Both the position numbers and the translations under genes were made by a program. DNA of 15,785 nucleotides from an uncultured Moraxellaceae bacterium (lineage in GTDB: Bacteria; Pseudomonadota; Gammaproteobacteria; Pseudomonadales; Moraxellaceae), in contig CALFYA010000239.1 of the NCBI GenBank assembly GCA_937952925.1, positions 1 through 15,785 on the forward strand, in the 5' to 3' direction. Below the pieces are notes generated by a model. It was not told the origin of the DNA. It did not search any database and saw only the letters and a list, made by a program, of their open reading frames with translations. Of this stretch, positions 8,486 through 15,678 are shown one piece after another (position 1 is the first letter of the stretch; each line of letters opens with the position of its first letter).

Positions 8486-9073
8486 ATGGAATTTTATCTT
8501 GGGCAAATTCTTTTGCTTCCTTACAACTTTGCACCACGTGGCACCCTGCCTTGCGATGGTCGCCTGCTGTCGATTGCCCAAAACAGTGCGTTGTTTAGCC
8601 TGTTGGGCACCGCGTATGGTGGCGATGGCATCCAAACCTTTGCACTGCCCGATTTGCGTAGTTGCACTCCAGTAGGGGTTGGGCAAAAACCCGGCTACAG
8701 CCTGATTAATTTGGGTGAAGCCTCAGGGGCTGAACATGTTACCTTGACCACTGCCAACTTGCCTGTCCACAACCATGCCTTGGGCGGCAACTCGCAGGTG
8801 TCGATTACCCCGCATGGCACTGCGCAAGCAGGTACTGTCACCGATCCCACCAATGCCGTGTGGGCAAACTCAGGCGATCCACTCACACCGGTTGCCAATT
8901 TCCATCCAGCCACACCAGGTCAAGATGCTGCGATGGCACCAATCACCGGTACTGTACAACTGTCGGGCACGACTGGTCTGGCAGGTAATAGTATTCCGGT
9001 TGGTATCCGTAACCCATACTTGGGTCTACAGTATGTGATTACCACCGAAGGGATTTATCCTTCGCACCCATAA
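8486..9073 (+). CDS. Phage-tail-collar domain protein (Mdp/microcystin-dependent protein type)
   Basis: 195 residues. The N-terminus (EFYLGQILLLPYNFAPRG, then LPCDGRLLSI, SLLGTAYGGDG, FALPDLR) is the tail-collar fold shared by phage tail-fibre tips and by the bacterial Mdp family. LPVHNHALGG is the characteristic histidine motif after it, and the C-terminus (IPVGIRNPYLGLQYVI) matches the family ending. The ATG at 8486 is preferred over an in-frame ATG at 8411 because CGGAG (8474-8478) lies seven bases upstream and family members begin MEFYLGQI or similar. No signal peptide is seen. No tail, capsid or lysis genes are adjacent, so it is not part of a visible prophage. It diverges from the RTX gene and is followed by a strong terminator, so it is probably monocistronic. 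The cellular role of free-standing Mdp proteins is poorly defined. Confidence 0.88.
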   Translation: MEFYLGQILLLPYNFAPRGTLPCDGRLLSIAQNSALFSLLGTAYGGDGIQTFALPDLRSCTPVGVGQKPGYSLINLGEASGAEHVTLTTANLPVHNHALGGNSQVSITPHGTAQAGTVTDPTNAVWANSGDPLTPVANFHPATPGQDAAMAPITGTVQLSGTTGLAGNSIPVGIRNPYLGLQYVITTEGIYPSHP

Positions 9074-9105
9074 TCCATCCATGATTTTGATGGAATGTGA
9101 GCAAC

Positions 9106-9132
9106 AACGGCGCTGAAACTCAGCGCCGTTTT
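9106..9132 (+). terminator. Intrinsic terminator after the tail-collar gene
   Basis: Perfect 10-bp stem, AACGGCGCTG (9106-9115) with CAGCGCCGTT (9121-9130), and a 5-base loop, ending in a run of four T (9129-9132). It sits between converging genes and may also stop the iron operon on the minus strand, where the tract after the stem is GTTGTTG rather than a clean T run. Confidence 0.9.
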
Positions 9133-9147
9133 CATGGATAGCAACGA

Positions 9148-11199
9148 TTAAAACTTCTTTTCAACCGACAACAACAGGCTGGGAATTGCTTGATTGTTGC
9201 GGCTTTGATAGAGCGCACCGCTGGATTGTTGCGTCAAGGTCTCCTTGTAGTCGGTACTTAGCAAGTTGCGCCCACTTAAGGTCATTCCCCATCCATCGAC
9301 GAGTCGTTTAGTCACACTGACATCGACACTGACTCGCTCATTGAGGGTGCGATCATACGGCTGATCGTCGAGCGGACGGGTAAATTTGGGGGTATAGCTG
9401 ACATTTAAGCTGGTTGCCAATTGCCACGGCTGATAGTTGTACGATACGCCTGCACTGGCGCTATAAGGTGCAACGTCACTGGCTAGGCGTTCGGCCTGAT
9501 TGGCACGCTCAATCTTGGCACGCACGGTGGACAGCTGCGCGTTGACCATGAGCGAATGCCCTGCTTCGGTTTGCTTGAGCGCATAACGCCCCGACAGCTC
9601 GATGCCATAAGTATTAGCACGGGCTTGGTTTTGAGGGCGCTCCACATAACGACCATTTTCGAGGGCGACCACTCGCTCGATATAGTCTTTGATCTCACGT
9701 TGATAGGCGGTGAGATTGACACCGCCTGCGGGTGAGTTGTAAGCCAGTGTGGACTCCATCGCTTGGATTTGCTCAGGTTTCAGGTTTGGATTGCCGCCGC
9801 GGTCTGGATTGTTGAGCGTGCCTGCATCGCTATCAGTAGAGATACTGACATTGGCAATCAGACGGTCAGTTTGTGGGCTGCGAAACGCTTGACTCAGATT
9901 GGTTTGCAGCGACCAGCGGTCGTCAATGTCATAACGGTGTGCCAACACAGGACTCAAATGTTGATCGTGATAATCCACCAACCCTGAGCGTTGCAACCAT
10001 TCTTGACGTGCACCGAGTGTGACGGTTTGCGCATCAGTCACCCGCCAACTGCCCTCTGCGTACAAGGCTTGGCGCTGTTCGCCAAGGCTGGCACTGACAT
10101 TGCTGTCGAGGTCGCTTTGGCGCACATCTAGCCCAAATTTGAGTTGTCGCTGGGCGTCAATTTTGCGTAGACCATCATAAGCAAGACCATATTCATTTAC
10201 TTGCTCATCGGTGTATTGAGTCAATGCAGCCGAACGGGTCAATTGGCTTTCGTTTTGCTGTTCTACAGACAAGCGAACTTTGTCAGTATTGTCGCCATCG
10301 CGACGCTCGTAGCGAGTATTGAGGCGGATACTGTCATTTTGGTCGGCTTGGGTTTGTCCATTGCGTACACCGTCGGTTTGATGTTCACGATAAAACATCT
10401 CTGCGATCAGCTTTTGATGTTTATCGAGATCATATTGCACTCGCGGTGCAAACATCTGCATTTGGCGCTCAAACTGACGGGTTTGGACTTGTTTGCTGTT
10501 GTTGGTCGTGGTTTCAGATACTGAGCGGGTGTCGTCCCATGCTTTGACTGCTGAGACACTATACGACAACGCTTGATCACGACCATCCGCTTGTAAGCTG
10601 AGGTTGGTACGCTGCTCTTGTTGGTCACCCGAGCCTTGCGTGCCATACCCCACGCGCACCGTGCCGCCGATTTGGTCTTTGATCGGTTCTTTGAGGATGA
10701 TATTGATCACGCCTGCCGATGCCACAGCAGACTGCGCTACACTGGGTTGTTTGGTGATTTCAATCCGTTCAATCATGTCGGGCGTGAGCGTATCGATGAT
10801 CGACATTCCACCGCGAGGCCCGCCTTGCACAGGCTCCCCATTGATCAAAAATACCGGTGCCGATCCTCCCCGAAAGCGAGCGCCTGCGGCACCACCGCCA
10901 CCGCGTGGCCCTTGTCCCATCGCAGGCATCTGAAATCCTGCGGCACGGCGCAAGGTATCACTGATCGACTGATCGCCATATTTAAGCATTTCTTCGCGGG
11001 TCACCACGGTCTTGGCGACAGCACTGATATCTCGTGGCTGCGTGCTGCTACGGGTGGCTTGGACGGTCACCTTGGATAAGGTTTGCGGCTGTGCCGTATT
11101 GGCCGGCGTTGGCTCTGCGTCAGCAGCCCACACCTGACTACAGGCCACGACTGCACAGCTCAACACGGTCAAACACAAATCAGACTGACGATCAGTCAT
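9148..11199 (-). CDS. TonB-dependent outer-membrane receptor
   Basis: 683 residues. A signal peptide covers about 1-25 (hydrophobic LTVLSCAVVACS, then VWA before ADAEP). A TonB-box-like LSKVTVQATR follows, then the plug domain (about 40-165: REEMLKYGDQSISDTLRRAAG, VFLINGEP, MIERIEITKQPSVAQSA, GVINIILK) and a beta-barrel to a terminal F (LSVEKKF), as expected for BAM-assembled barrels. The plug carries an unusual glycine-rich insert (GQGPRGGGGAAGARFRGG and QGGPRGG). ATG at 11199 is preferred over the TTG at 11205 because GGAG (11208-11211) lies eight bases from the ATG and only two from the TTG. The gene follows the FMN enzyme by 102 bp on the same strand with no clear promoter or Fur site, so it is probably the last gene of the iron operon. 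The substrate is unknown; a ferric siderophore is inferred from context. Confidence 0.9.
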   Translation of the reverse strand: MTDRQSDLCLTVLSCAVVACSQVWAADAEPTPANTAQPQTLSKVTVQATRSSTQPRDISAVAKTVVTREEMLKYGDQSISDTLRRAAGFQMPAMGQGPRGGGGAAGARFRGGSAPVFLINGEPVQGGPRGGMSIIDTLTPDMIERIEITKQPSVAQSAVASAGVINIILKEPIKDQIGGTVRVGYGTQGSGDQQEQRTNLSLQADGRDQALSYSVSAVKAWDDTRSVSETTTNNSKQVQTRQFERQMQMFAPRVQYDLDKHQKLIAEMFYREHQTDGVRNGQTQADQNDSIRLNTRYERRDGDNTDKVRLSVEQQNESQLTRSAALTQYTDEQVNEYGLAYDGLRKIDAQRQLKFGLDVRQSDLDSNVSASLGEQRQALYAEGSWRVTDAQTVTLGARQEWLQRSGLVDYHDQHLSPVLAHRYDIDDRWSLQTNLSQAFRSPQTDRLIANVSISTDSDAGTLNNPDRGGNPNLKPEQIQAMESTLAYNSPAGGVNLTAYQREIKDYIERVVALENGRYVERPQNQARANTYGIELSGRYALKQTEAGHSLMVNAQLSTVRAKIERANQAERLASDVAPYSASAGVSYNYQPWQLATSLNVSYTPKFTRPLDDQPYDRTLNERVSVDVSVTKRLVDGWGMTLSGRNLLSTDYKETLTQQSSGALYQSRNNQAIPSLLLSVEKKF

Positions 11200-11224
11200 G
11201 GTCAAAACTCCAAGCGAAATCAGA

Positions 11225-11248
11225 TTGCTGGCTTAGCATGCCAAGCAA
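11225..11248. promoter_or_regulatory. Hairpin in the spacer upstream of the second TonB receptor
   Basis: TTGCTGGC (11225-11232), a 7-base loop, then GCCAAGCAA (11240-11248) can pair over eight base pairs with one bulged base. It lies about 25 bp upstream of the receptor start and has no T run on the minus strand, so it looks more like an attenuating, processing or mRNA-stabilising element than a terminator. Its function is inference. Confidence 0.4.
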
Positions 11249-11301
11249 TTGTGAAGAAAAACGGAGGAAAATCATGGAAAACAAGCGGCAAATATGAAGA
11301 T

Positions 11302-12393
11302 CTAGCTGGGCATCAGCACACCAGCCTGACGAATATCCTCAAGATGGCGGCAACCACATAGCCCCATCGTCACCACCAACTCTTCTTGCAACAGTTTGAG
11401 GATATGTGCCACGCCTAGCGCGCCCGCCACACTCAGCCCATAAATATACGGACGGCCAATCAACACGGCGCTTGCACCAAGTGCAATCGCTTTAAAAATG
11501 TCGGTACCTCGACGCAGTCCACTATCGACCAAGATCGGATAATCAGGTGGGCAGACTTGACGGATCACAGGCAAGGCATCCACCACGCTCACACTGGTGT
11601 CGAGCACGCGCCCACCATGATTGGACACCACGACGCCATCCACCCCCAGTTGTACAGCTTGCACGGCATCTGCTGGATGCAAAATCCCTTTGAGCAACAC
11701 CGGCAAATGTGTCTGTGTTTTCAGCCACGCCACATCGTCCCACGTGGGTGCAAGGGCAAATAAACCATCAAACATCGATGACGATGCAGGATACGACGGT
11801 AGCGCGTTCAGATTGACCGCTTCGATTTGCGCAGGTAATACAAACCCCGCCAAACGCTCCCGATCACGCACCCCCATATGCGGTGCATCAACCGTCAGCA
11901 CCACCGCGTGATAGCCTGCGGCTTCTGCTTGACGTACCAATGCCAGCGACGCCGCTCGACTGCCTTGCCAATACAATTGCAACCACAACGGCGCGGTGGT
12001 GTGGGCGGCAATCTCCGCAAAGTGACGCGTGGCAAAGCTACTGACCAGCATGGGGGTTTGGCTCACATGAGCCGCGTGTGCTGTGGCGATTTCTGCATCG
12101 GGGTGAAAGAGCTGCTGGTAGGCTATTGGTGCTAGCCAAATCGGAGATGCAAAAGACTGTCCAAAACGTTCTAGTCGGGTATGTCCGCCCGCCAAAGCTT
12201 GCAAACGACGGGGTACCAATTGGAGGTCTTGCCAATCGCGCATATTGGCCTGCAAGGTGATTTCATCCATCGCGCCACCTTGTAGATATGCCCACACCGC
12301 CGCATCAAGATGATGCGCCGCTTGTTGCTCATATTGGGCAACCGCAATCAAATGGGGTGGAATCTGGGTGAGTGGCGCTAAGGGGACGGTCAC
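11302..12393 (-). CDS. FMN-dependent alpha-hydroxy-acid dehydrogenase/oxidase (LldD/glycolate oxidase family)
   Basis: 363 residues, the normal family length; a soluble TIM-barrel flavoenzyme that oxidises an L-2-hydroxy acid to the 2-oxo acid. Family landmarks: Y36 (WAYLQGGAMDEITL), Y141 (LWLQLYWQ), K235 (PVLLKGIL), H259 and R262 (SNHGGRVLD), and the FMN-phosphate loop DSGLRRGTDIFKAIALGASAVLIGRP (288-315, quoted in part). The usual DGG is DSG here. All expected catalytic residues are present. The start is GTG at 12393; it overlaps the piuC stop codon in a GTGA sequence and has GGAG (12400-12403) six bases upstream, so it is translationally coupled to piuC. Lactate, glycolate, mandelate or 2-hydroxyglutarate are possible substrates; the sequence does not decide. 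Its place between piuC and a receptor points to a role under iron limitation. Electron acceptor (O2 or quinone) cannot be told. Confidence 0.9.
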   Translation of the reverse strand: MTVPLAPLTQIPPHLIAVAQYEQQAAHHLDAAVWAYLQGGAMDEITLQANMRDWQDLQLVPRRLQALAGGHTRLERFGQSFASPIWLAPIAYQQLFHPDAEIATAHAAHVSQTPMLVSSFATRHFAEIAAHTTAPLWLQLYWQGSRAASLALVRQAEAAGYHAVVLTVDAPHMGVRDRERLAGFVLPAQIEAVNLNALPSYPASSSMFDGLFALAPTWDDVAWLKTQTHLPVLLKGILHPADAVQAVQLGVDGVVVSNHGGRVLDTSVSVVDALPVIRQVCPPDYPILVDSGLRRGTDIFKAIALGASAVLIGRPYIYGLSVAGALGVAHILKLLQEELVVTMGLCGCRHLEDIRQAGVLMPS

Positions 12394-13070
12394 AACTCAC
12401 TCCACTGTCTGAGTAAATTATGATAATGGTGGGTCAACTGAGTGACTTGTGGGGTATCCCCCAGCTGCTGGCGCAACTGTAAAATGGTCATATCCAGATC
12501 AAACAACATTTGGCGCTGTGCATCACTACGCACCATACTTTGGATCCATGTAAACGACGCCAAGCGCATCCCTTCGCTGACCGGCTCAACCCGATGCACA
12601 CTGGTCGAGGGGTACAAAATCGCATCACCCGCATCCAACTTGACACGGTGGCTACCGTAGGTGTCTTCAATCACCAACTCACCGCCCACATATTCATCGG
12701 GTTCAGACAAAAATAAAGTCAACGACACATCCGTTCGATGTGATGTGCCGGTTTGGGGATCACGATGAATCGCACCATCGACATGATCACCATAGTGCCC
12801 ATGTCCCTGATAGCAATTAAACAGCGGCGACAAAATGTGCTGAGGTAGCGCCGCCGACAGCACCAAAGGATGCGCCGACAACATCGCCACAATCTGATCG
12901 GCGAGCAGGGAGTAGTTGGGATCTTCGGTGGAGATTTGCATATTACGTTTGACCTGCGCGGCTTGAGCGCCTGCAGTCATTTGACCATCAATCCATGCCA
13001 TATGATCAAACTGTTCACGAATATCAGCGACTTGTGCTTTGCTTAGCACATGGGGGAGATGCAGCAGCAT
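12390..13070 (-). CDS. piuC: PKHD-type Fe(II)/2-oxoglutarate-dependent hydroxylase PiuC (YbiX)
   Basis: 226 residues, matching E. coli YbiX (225). The iron and 2-oxoglutarate site is visible: H96-x-D98 (YGDHVDGAIH), distal H159 (YPSTSVHRVEPV) and R169 (EGMRLASFTWIQS). N-terminal MLLHLPHVLS and C-terminal YHNLLRQWSEL are close to YbiX. The start at 13070 is preferred over the in-frame ATG at 13097 because GAGGA (13078-13082) lies seven bases upstream and the family begins here. The protein is cytoplasmic. Genes of this family sit next to Fiu/PiuA receptors in several proteobacteria and are Fur-regulated; the substrate is not established, though a role in handling imported siderophore is often proposed. 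It lies 74 bp downstream of the receptor and overlaps the FMN enzyme by 4 bp. Confidence 0.95.
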   Translation of the reverse strand: MLLHLPHVLSKAQVADIREQFDHMAWIDGQMTAGAQAAQVKRNMQISTEDPNYSLLADQIVAMLSAHPLVLSAALPQHILSPLFNCYQGHGHYGDHVDGAIHRDPQTGTSHRTDVSLTLFLSEPDEYVGGELVIEDTYGSHRVKLDAGDAILYPSTSVHRVEPVSEGMRLASFTWIQSMVRSDAQRQMLFDLDMTILQLRQQLGDTPQVTQLTHHYHNLLRQWSEL

Positions 13071-13098
13071 ACAATCATCCTCAAATACAGACGGCAAA

Positions 13099-13120
13099 AC
13101 CGCAGCGTTTAAACTGCGGT
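13099..13120 (-). terminator. Terminator-like hairpin between fiu and piuC
   Basis: On the minus strand ACCGCAG (13120-13114), an 8-base loop and CTGCGGT (13105-13099) form a perfect 7-bp stem followed by TTTT (13096-13099, overlapping the last stem base). It is moderate in strength, so partial read-through into piuC is likely: this would make more receptor than enzyme. It overlaps no coding sequence once the piuC start is set at 13070. Confidence 0.6.
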
Positions 13121-13125
13121 CTTGG

Positions 13126-13145
13126 ATCAGTCAGTAATGACTGAT
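13126..13145 (-). promoter_or_regulatory. Second hairpin, overlapping the fiu stop codon
   Basis: ATCAGTCA (13126-13133) and TGACTGAT (13138-13145) form a perfect 8-bp stem around the tetraloop GTAA (TTAC on the transcript). It directly precedes the terminator-like hairpin. It may protect the 3' end of the receptor mRNA or affect terminator folding (inference). Confidence 0.5.
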
Positions 13146-15478
13146 TAGAACTTATAGTTCAAGGACAGTTTCGCTGAGCGTGGTTGCCCCAAAGTCATCC
13201 GTGCACCGCTGTTGTTGAGGGTGTTGATATATTCCTCATCAAACAAGTTGTACAGATTGAGTGCCACGGTGGCTTGTTTGTTGACGGTATAGCTCACCGC
13301 CGCATCAGCCACCCAGTATGCTGGGATTTCGGGCATATTGGCCGGTGTGGTGTCGAGCACGCCATTCACCGTCGATTTGGACACCACACGCTTTTGATCC
13401 GACACATAACGCACACCCGCACCGAGTTTGAACTGCTGCCAAGTGTAGTCACTCCACACGGTTGCAGTCAGATCAGGCGACCAGCGCACATTGGCAGTTT
13501 CGGTAATGGTCACCACGCCTGTGGTGGCATTGACGCTACGGCTCACTTTGTTTTGGGCTTCGGTATCCATCATGGCGAGACCCGCATTGATCTGCCAGTT
13601 AGCAGTCAGTTGACCGGCTGCCCCCAACTCAATGCCTTCCACTTGGGTTTTGCCCTGCTGAAAATAGTTGCCAGTACTGACATCTTGGGTCACTTCGTTG
13701 TCGTTGATGGTGCGATAGATGCTTGCGCTTAAGCCTAGCTTTTTATTGAGTACATCCCATTTGGTACCCAGTTCCAAGGTTTTGGTTTCTTGGGGATCGA
13801 CGTTGGGACTATTGGCATAGTTGTTCGCACTGGTTGGATCAGACGACAACACAAAGTTATTGCCACCTGGTGGGGTCAATGACTTGGCATAATTGACATA
13901 CACACTGCTATCAACGGTGGGCTTAAACAAGCCACCCACACGCCAGCTGAGCAAGGTATCCGAGTCTTTGACATCAACCGGTTTACGGGTAGTTTGTCCA
14001 TTGCTGGTGCTGACGGTCACACCGCTGGTTTGTGTTTTATAACGATCGGCACGCACACCTGCGCTCAATTGCAACTGGTCGCTGAGCTTGAGGGTGTCTA
14101 ACACATACAGTGCGATGGTTTCAGTCGAGCCATCGGTATAAGCACCGGTCGGATTTAGCGCGTTAAATACGGCATTGGGATTGGGGCGATACAGATTGGC
14201 GGCGGCTTGCGTGCCAACCACAGAAAGCGTGCGTGCGATTTGCTCTTCTTTGAGCAATTCAACACCTGCCACGATATCCGATTCAAATCCAGCCAGATTG
14301 ACGGTCGATTTGAGGTTGGTTTGGTTGGCAATCAAGGTATTCTCGCGGTCTACCCCTTGACGCGACAACGAGACCGTCCATGTGCTGCGATCATCTGGGT
14401 TGACGGCATTGACGTTACCCACACCGGTCAGCACGCGATCCATGGTCGTTTTGCCATAACGGCTGATGTTTTGGATGCTGGTATTATCATCAAGATCATG
14501 CTCGACTTTCAAGGTCACTGTATCCGCTTCGACATCTTCGTGATCGTTGGCACTGCCATAGAAATTGTCACGATCCACTTTGCCTGCTTTGTTCAGTGCG
14601 GCGGCTTGTGCTGCTGTGGTGGCGTTATTACCCGTAGCCACTACAGCACGTTGGTAGCCATCCATACCAATGGTTGGCAAGCCACCGTCGGGAATATTGT
14701 CTTGACGCACATGTTGGGAGTACAGATAAAAACGCGTGTCGGTACCCAAACCGTATGCAAAAGACGGCGCAACCGCATAACTGTTATTTTCAATCACGTC
14801 ACGGCTTTCGACACCACCGTCTTGCCACATCAGATTCAGGCGCAGTGCGGATTGTTTATCGAGGGTTTGGTTGATGTCGGCAGTGACGCGTTTTTGTTCG
14901 GCGGTATTGAGGCTGACCCCAACTTCACGGCTATCTTTGCTATGGGGAAGCTTGGTTTCGGTATTGATAAAGCCAGAGCTGATGCCGCGACCGACTTCAG
15001 CAGCGCCCGAACCTTTGACCACCTCAACTTGTTCGATATTAAAGGTGTCACGGGTGATGGCTCCCATGTCACGGACGCCATCGACAAAAATCGATGATTC
15101 AGTCGAGAACCCACGCATATAAAAGGTATCACCACTGGCGGTATTGCCATTTTCGCCCAATTGCATGGTGACGCCGGGGGTGTTACGCAGTGCTTCGGCA
15201 AGCGTTGTTGCGCCTTGGTCTTTTAACAGTTCTTTTTTGATCACACTGACGGTTTGTGGGGTGTCCACGAGTGGTTGGGTGTATTTGCCCATACTCACGC
15301 TGTCTGCTTTATAGCTGTGATCTTTATGGGTTGCAGACACCGTGACTTTGGGCAAGGTTTGCCCTTCAGATGCTGCCACATCCGTTGCCGCTTGTGCACT
15401 CAATCCCATTGGCAAAGCCGTTGCTAGCATCAGCAATTGAGAGGAACGATTGTGTTTGCGGCTTTGAATGACGGCCAT
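13145..15478 (-). CDS. fiu: Catecholate siderophore receptor Fiu/PiuA (TonB-dependent)
   Basis: 777 residues (E. coli Fiu 760). Imports ferric catechol-type siderophores, and in relatives catechol-bearing cephalosporins, across the outer membrane using TonB energy. Signal peptide about 1-30 (LLMLATALPMGLSAQA), TonB-box-like LPKVTVSATH, plug about 60-180 (DTPQTVSVIKKELLKDQGAT, LGENGNTASGDTFYMRGF, IFVDGVRDMGAITRDTFNIE, QVEVVKG), then barrel to a terminal F (LSLNYKF). Fiu-like stretches include QDNIPDGGLPTIGMDGY, PPGGNNF and YWVADA. After QVEVVKG, where Fiu reads PSGTDYGR, this protein has SGAAEVGR. The ATG has GAGG (15484-15487) five bases upstream. It is the first gene of the iron operon behind a Fur-type promoter, and piuC follows. 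Fiu and PiuA are close relatives; the symbol could equally be piuA. Confidence 0.94.
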   Translation of the reverse strand: MAVIQSRKHNRSSQLLMLATALPMGLSAQAATDVAASEGQTLPKVTVSATHKDHSYKADSVSMGKYTQPLVDTPQTVSVIKKELLKDQGATTLAEALRNTPGVTMQLGENGNTASGDTFYMRGFSTESSIFVDGVRDMGAITRDTFNIEQVEVVKGSGAAEVGRGISSGFINTETKLPHSKDSREVGVSLNTAEQKRVTADINQTLDKQSALRLNLMWQDGGVESRDVIENNSYAVAPSFAYGLGTDTRFYLYSQHVRQDNIPDGGLPTIGMDGYQRAVVATGNNATTAAQAAALNKAGKVDRDNFYGSANDHEDVEADTVTLKVEHDLDDNTSIQNISRYGKTTMDRVLTGVGNVNAVNPDDRSTWTVSLSRQGVDRENTLIANQTNLKSTVNLAGFESDIVAGVELLKEEQIARTLSVVGTQAAANLYRPNPNAVFNALNPTGAYTDGSTETIALYVLDTLKLSDQLQLSAGVRADRYKTQTSGVTVSTSNGQTTRKPVDVKDSDTLLSWRVGGLFKPTVDSSVYVNYAKSLTPPGGNNFVLSSDPTSANNYANSPNVDPQETKTLELGTKWDVLNKKLGLSASIYRTINDNEVTQDVSTGNYFQQGKTQVEGIELGAAGQLTANWQINAGLAMMDTEAQNKVSRSVNATTGVVTITETANVRWSPDLTATVWSDYTWQQFKLGAGVRYVSDQKRVVSKSTVNGVLDTTPANMPEIPAYWVADAAVSYTVNKQATVALNLYNLFDEEYINTLNNSGARMTLGQPRSAKLSLNYKF

Positions 15479-15553
15479 AACTACCTCGAGTCTAAAGCAA
15501 AAGAAACCAGAGTTTTACGAATCAATAACAGATAAGCAAAAACTCAACATAAG

Positions 15554-15572
15554 ACTAATGATAATTGTTCTC
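15554..15572 (-). promoter_or_regulatory. Fur box upstream of fiu
   Basis: ACTAATGATAATTGTTCTC (plus strand) matches 14 of 19 positions of the Fur consensus GATAATGATAATCATTATC. It also begins a wider imperfect palindrome with GATAAT (15560-15565) and ATTATC (15579-15584) arms, suggesting more than one Fur dimer. It covers the predicted -10 box, so iron-loaded Fur would block the promoter. Confidence 0.8.
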
Positions 15573-15586
15573 AACAACATTATCAA
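15558..15586 (-). promoter_or_regulatory. Sigma70-type promoter of the fiu operon
   Basis: On the minus strand TTGATA (15586-15581), 17 bp, TATCAT (15563-15558): each hexamer differs from consensus at one position. It overlaps the Fur box. A weaker alternative, TTGAGA with 17 bp to TATGTT, overlaps it slightly downstream. The predicted leader to the fiu ATG is about 75 bases. Confidence 0.7.
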
Positions 15587-15652
15587 CTATAAAAACGCAC
15601 CATCTGCGAAAGAAATCCATATTGTCTTCATCAAGATGACACGTTTTATTTA

Positions 15653-15678
15653 AAAACCGTCCATAAATCATTGGTTTT
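15653..15678. terminator. Weak AT-rich hairpin after the right-edge gene
   Basis: AAAACC (15653-15658) and GGTTTT (15673-15678) could pair around a 14-base loop, with further T on the minus strand just beyond. It directly follows the stop codon of the right-edge gene. The stem is short and the loop large, so support is weak. Confidence 0.3.

Noticed and set aside
8288..8686. Minus-strand frame of 132 codons over the divergent spacer and the start of the tail-collar gene
   Set aside because: It is antisense to a clear gene, has an unconvincing composition with the AT-rich spacer as half its length, and shows no recognisable motif.
11200..11205. TTG at 11205 as start of the second TonB receptor
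   Set aside because: The GGAG would be only two bases away; the ATG at 11199 has normal spacing.
11274..11297. Seven-codon plus-strand ORF (MENKRQI) behind a GGAGG
   Set aside because: There is no supporting promoter or downstream gene on that strand, and it is antisense to the operon spacer; most likely chance.
13071..13097. ATG at 13097 as start of piuC
   Set aside because: The extra nine residues are absent from YbiX-type proteins, and 13097 would lie against the terminator-like hairpin; 13070 has a good ribosome binding site.
14207..15097. Long plus-strand open frame (296 codons) across the fiu gene
   Set aside because: It is antisense to a strongly recognisable receptor, has no domain-like sequence, and is explained by codon bias on the opposite strand. 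The same holds for the plus-strand frames at 2631-3239, 5259-5831 and 7036-7584 inside the RTX gene.
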